Part shown: positions 62,618-64,000 of the stretch, piece by piece
Numbering within the stretch: position 1 is the stretch's first letter
How the letters are laid out: each line of letters starts with the position of its first letter
NCBI RefSeq assembly: GCF_009711225.1
Contig: NZ_WMIE01000001.1
Location: 868,001 to 932,000, forward strand
Direction of reading: 5' to 3'
Source of the DNA: Paracoccus aestuariivivens
GTDB lineage: Bacteria > Pseudomonadota > Alphaproteobacteria > Rhodobacterales > Rhodobacteraceae
Length of the DNA: 64,000 bases
Made by a program: the position numbers and the translations under genes
The notes under the pieces: model-generated
Told to the model about the DNA's origin: nothing
Database searches by the model: none
Seen by the model: only the letters and a program-made list of their open reading frames with translations

Positions 62618-64000
62618 ATGACCAGTCCGACCTCGCTTGCGCAGCGCGTGCTGCGTAGGAAACCCGTGCGTTCATTCGCTGTGCAGGCATCGCATGAAAG
62701 CGACGGCCAGTTGCGACGCCATATCACGCTGTTCCAGCTGACCATGCTGGGTGTCGGTGCGACGGTCGGGACGGGGATCTTCTTCGTCTTGGCCGAACAG
62801 GTGCCGACGGCAGGTCCGGCAGTGCTTGTCTCGTTCCTGATCGCGGGGCTGGCGGCTGGTCTGACCGCGTTGTGCTATGCCGAGATGAGCTCGATGATAC
62901 CGGTCTCGGGGTCGAGCTATTCCTATGCCTATGCCACCCTTGGCGAAGGTGTGGCCTTCATGGTCGCTGCATGTCTTGTGATGGAATATGGCGTCTCGGC
63001 TGCGGCAGTGGCCGTCGGCTGGAGCGAATATCTACATAATCTGCTGATGATCACGACCGGCCTTGAACTGCCTCGCGCGGTCCTGCATGCACCTTTGGTC
63101 GCCGAAGGCTATTCGCTGCATTTCGGCGGTGACGGGCTGATCAACCTGCCGGCTGCCTTGCTGGTTTTCCTGTGCTGTATGCTGTTGACGCGGGGAACAC
63201 GGGAATCCGCTCGGGCCAACGCGATCATGGTGGTGTTGAAGCTGGCGGTGCTGGCCTTGTTCATCGCCTTGGCTTTTACCGCCTTCGATAGCGAAAACCT
63301 GAAACCTTTTGCTCCGCATGGGTTCGGGGGTATCAGCGCCGCTGCAGGGTCGATTTTCTTCACGTTTATCGGATTGGACGCCGTTTCCACGGCCGGAGAC
63401 GAGGTGAAAAACCCGCGCCGGAACCTGCCATTGGCTATCATCCTTGCATTGCTGGTCGTCGTAGGCTTTTACCTGCTGGTGGCGCTGGCCGCTTTGGGTG
63501 CGCAGCCGCAATCCATGTTCGAGGGGCAAGAGGCCGGACTTTCGGTCATCCTGCAAAACGTCACCGGCTCGCCCATTCCCGCGGTGATCCTGTCGGCGGG
63601 CGCGGTCATCTCGGTTTTTTCGGTGACGCTTGTGGTGATCTATGGACAGACCCGCATCCTTTACGCCATGTCGCGTGACGGTATGCTGCCCAAGATTTTC
63701 AGCCGGCTGAACCCCAGAACCCAGACGCCGACCGCGAATACGGTGATCGTTTCGGCCCTTGTGGCTGTGATCGCGGCGTTCCTGCCCTCGGATATTCTGT
63801 GGGATCTGACCAGTATGGGGACGCTGACGGCCTTTACCGTCGTTTCGATCGGGGTGATCGTGCTGCGTTACCGTCGCCCCGATGCCGAGCGCGGCTTCCG
63901 CGTCCCGCTGTTCCCTTTGCTGCCGATCCTCAGCATCCTGTGCTGCATCTATCTGATTTCCAGCCTGCCAAGTATCGTCTTCCGCCTGACCGCCGTCTGG
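62618..64000 (+). CDS. Amino acid permease, APC superfamily (3' end outside window)
   Basis: The frame is open from 62618 to the window end (461 codons). It has the APC start after a cytoplasmic tail, LTMLGVGATVGTGIFFVLAE, then GLTALCYAEMSSMIPVSGSS, SIFFTFIGLDAVSTAGDEVK and TRILYAMSRDGMLPKIFSRL, with about twelve helices. This layout resembles cationic amino acid transporters (CAT/YfnA type). It lies 38 bases after the GNAT gene on the same strand and probably imports the amino acid used by the racemase pathway. Substrate is not readable. Confidence 0.9.
   Translation, partial: MTSPTSLAQRVLRRKPVRSFAVQASHESDGQLRRHITLFQLTMLGVGATVGTGIFFVLAEQVPTAGPAVLVSFLIAGLAAGLTALCYAEMSSMIPVSGSSYSYAYATLGEGVAFMVAACLVMEYGVSAAAVAVGWSEYLHNLLMITTGLELPRAVLHAPLVAEGYSLHFGGDGLINLPAALLVFLCCMLLTRGTRESARANAIMVVLKLAVLALFIALAFTAFDSENLKPFAPHGFGGISAAAGSIFFTFIGLDAVSTAGDEVKNPRRNLPLAIILALLVVVGFYLLVALAALGAQPQSMFEGQEAGLSVILQNVTGSPIPAVILSAGAVISVFSVTLVVIYGQTRILYAMSRDGMLPKIFSRLNPRTQTPTANTVIVSALVAVIAAFLPSDILWDLTSMGTLTAFTVVSIGVIVLRYRRPDAERGFRVPLFPLLPILSILCCIYLISSLPSIVFRLTAVW

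Noticed and set aside
1..64000. CRISPR arrays, tRNA/rRNA genes, insertion sequences, prophage or defence islands.
   Set aside because: Reading both strands showed no regularly spaced repeats, transposase, integrase or phage genes, and no cloverleaf-like sequence that I could support.

Overview
The window is GC-rich, densely coded DNA (compact operons, many ATGA/GTGA start-stop overlaps) that looks like an alphaproteobacterium of the Rhodobacterales, most probably Paracoccus-like. The best clue is a quinol-oxidase operon (cyoABCD/qoxABCD) ending in surf1 and lacking cyoE, the arrangement known for the ba3 oxidase of Paracoccus denitrificans. A cyclic beta-1,2-glucan synthase and a DUF1612/HTH protein of the kind common on alphaproteobacterial accessory replicons also fit. 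No tRNA, rRNA, insertion sequence, prophage or CRISPR array was seen. All assignments come from reading translated sequence; no database search was run.

Layout. 1-8.3 kb: the end of a secreted EfeO/imelysin-like protein with an EF-hand loop, gabT-gabD with a divergent HTH-cupin regulator, a DUF502 membrane protein, and a cupin plus PuuB-like FAD oxidoreductase divergent from a LysR regulator. This is a GABA/polyamine-type amine catabolic area. 8.3-23.4 kb: an MFS transporter preceded by a 32-codon reading frame, a phospholipase D-family protein, an OpgG periplasmic glucan protein, a DUF1612-type regulator, a nucleoside hydrolase, and a 2777-aa cyclic beta-1,2-glucan synthase.

23.5-44.3 kb: an amino-sugar divergon. 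The leftward arm is cutC - Gfo/Idh oxidoreductase - two permeases - binding protein - ATPase - nagB. The rightward arm is an RpiR-HTH/DeoR-sensor hybrid regulator - agaS - ROK kinase - gatZ/kbaZ - nagA - GH20 hexosaminidase - MlrC-like M81 metalloprotein, then ytfQ-ytfR-ytfT-yjfF and a FadR/GntR regulator. Together these can import and hydrolyse N-acetylhexosaminides, phosphorylate and deacetylate the sugars, and split into a glucosamine branch (NagB, to fructose-6-P) and a galactosamine branch (AgaS, to tagatose-6-P). This is the most unusual part of the window: a hybrid regulator, GatZ without its aldolase partner, and CutC, Gfo/Idh and MlrC proteins with no textbook step.

44.4-49.4 kb: an MltB-type transglycosylase lipoprotein, a TcyP-like cystine symporter, a Phd/VapC-type toxin-antitoxin pair and an MHS-type MFS transporter. 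49.6-58.5 kb: the quinol oxidase operon with surf1, facing an otsB-GH15-otsA trehalose operon in which both ots genes appear to use TTG starts. 58.7-64 kb: a tripartite Ada protein, a 59-aa membrane protein, a DUF421 protein, and an N-acylamino-acid racemase/MenC-type enolase coupled to a GNAT acyltransferase and followed by an amino acid permease that runs off the window, which suggests a D-amino-acid salvage pathway.
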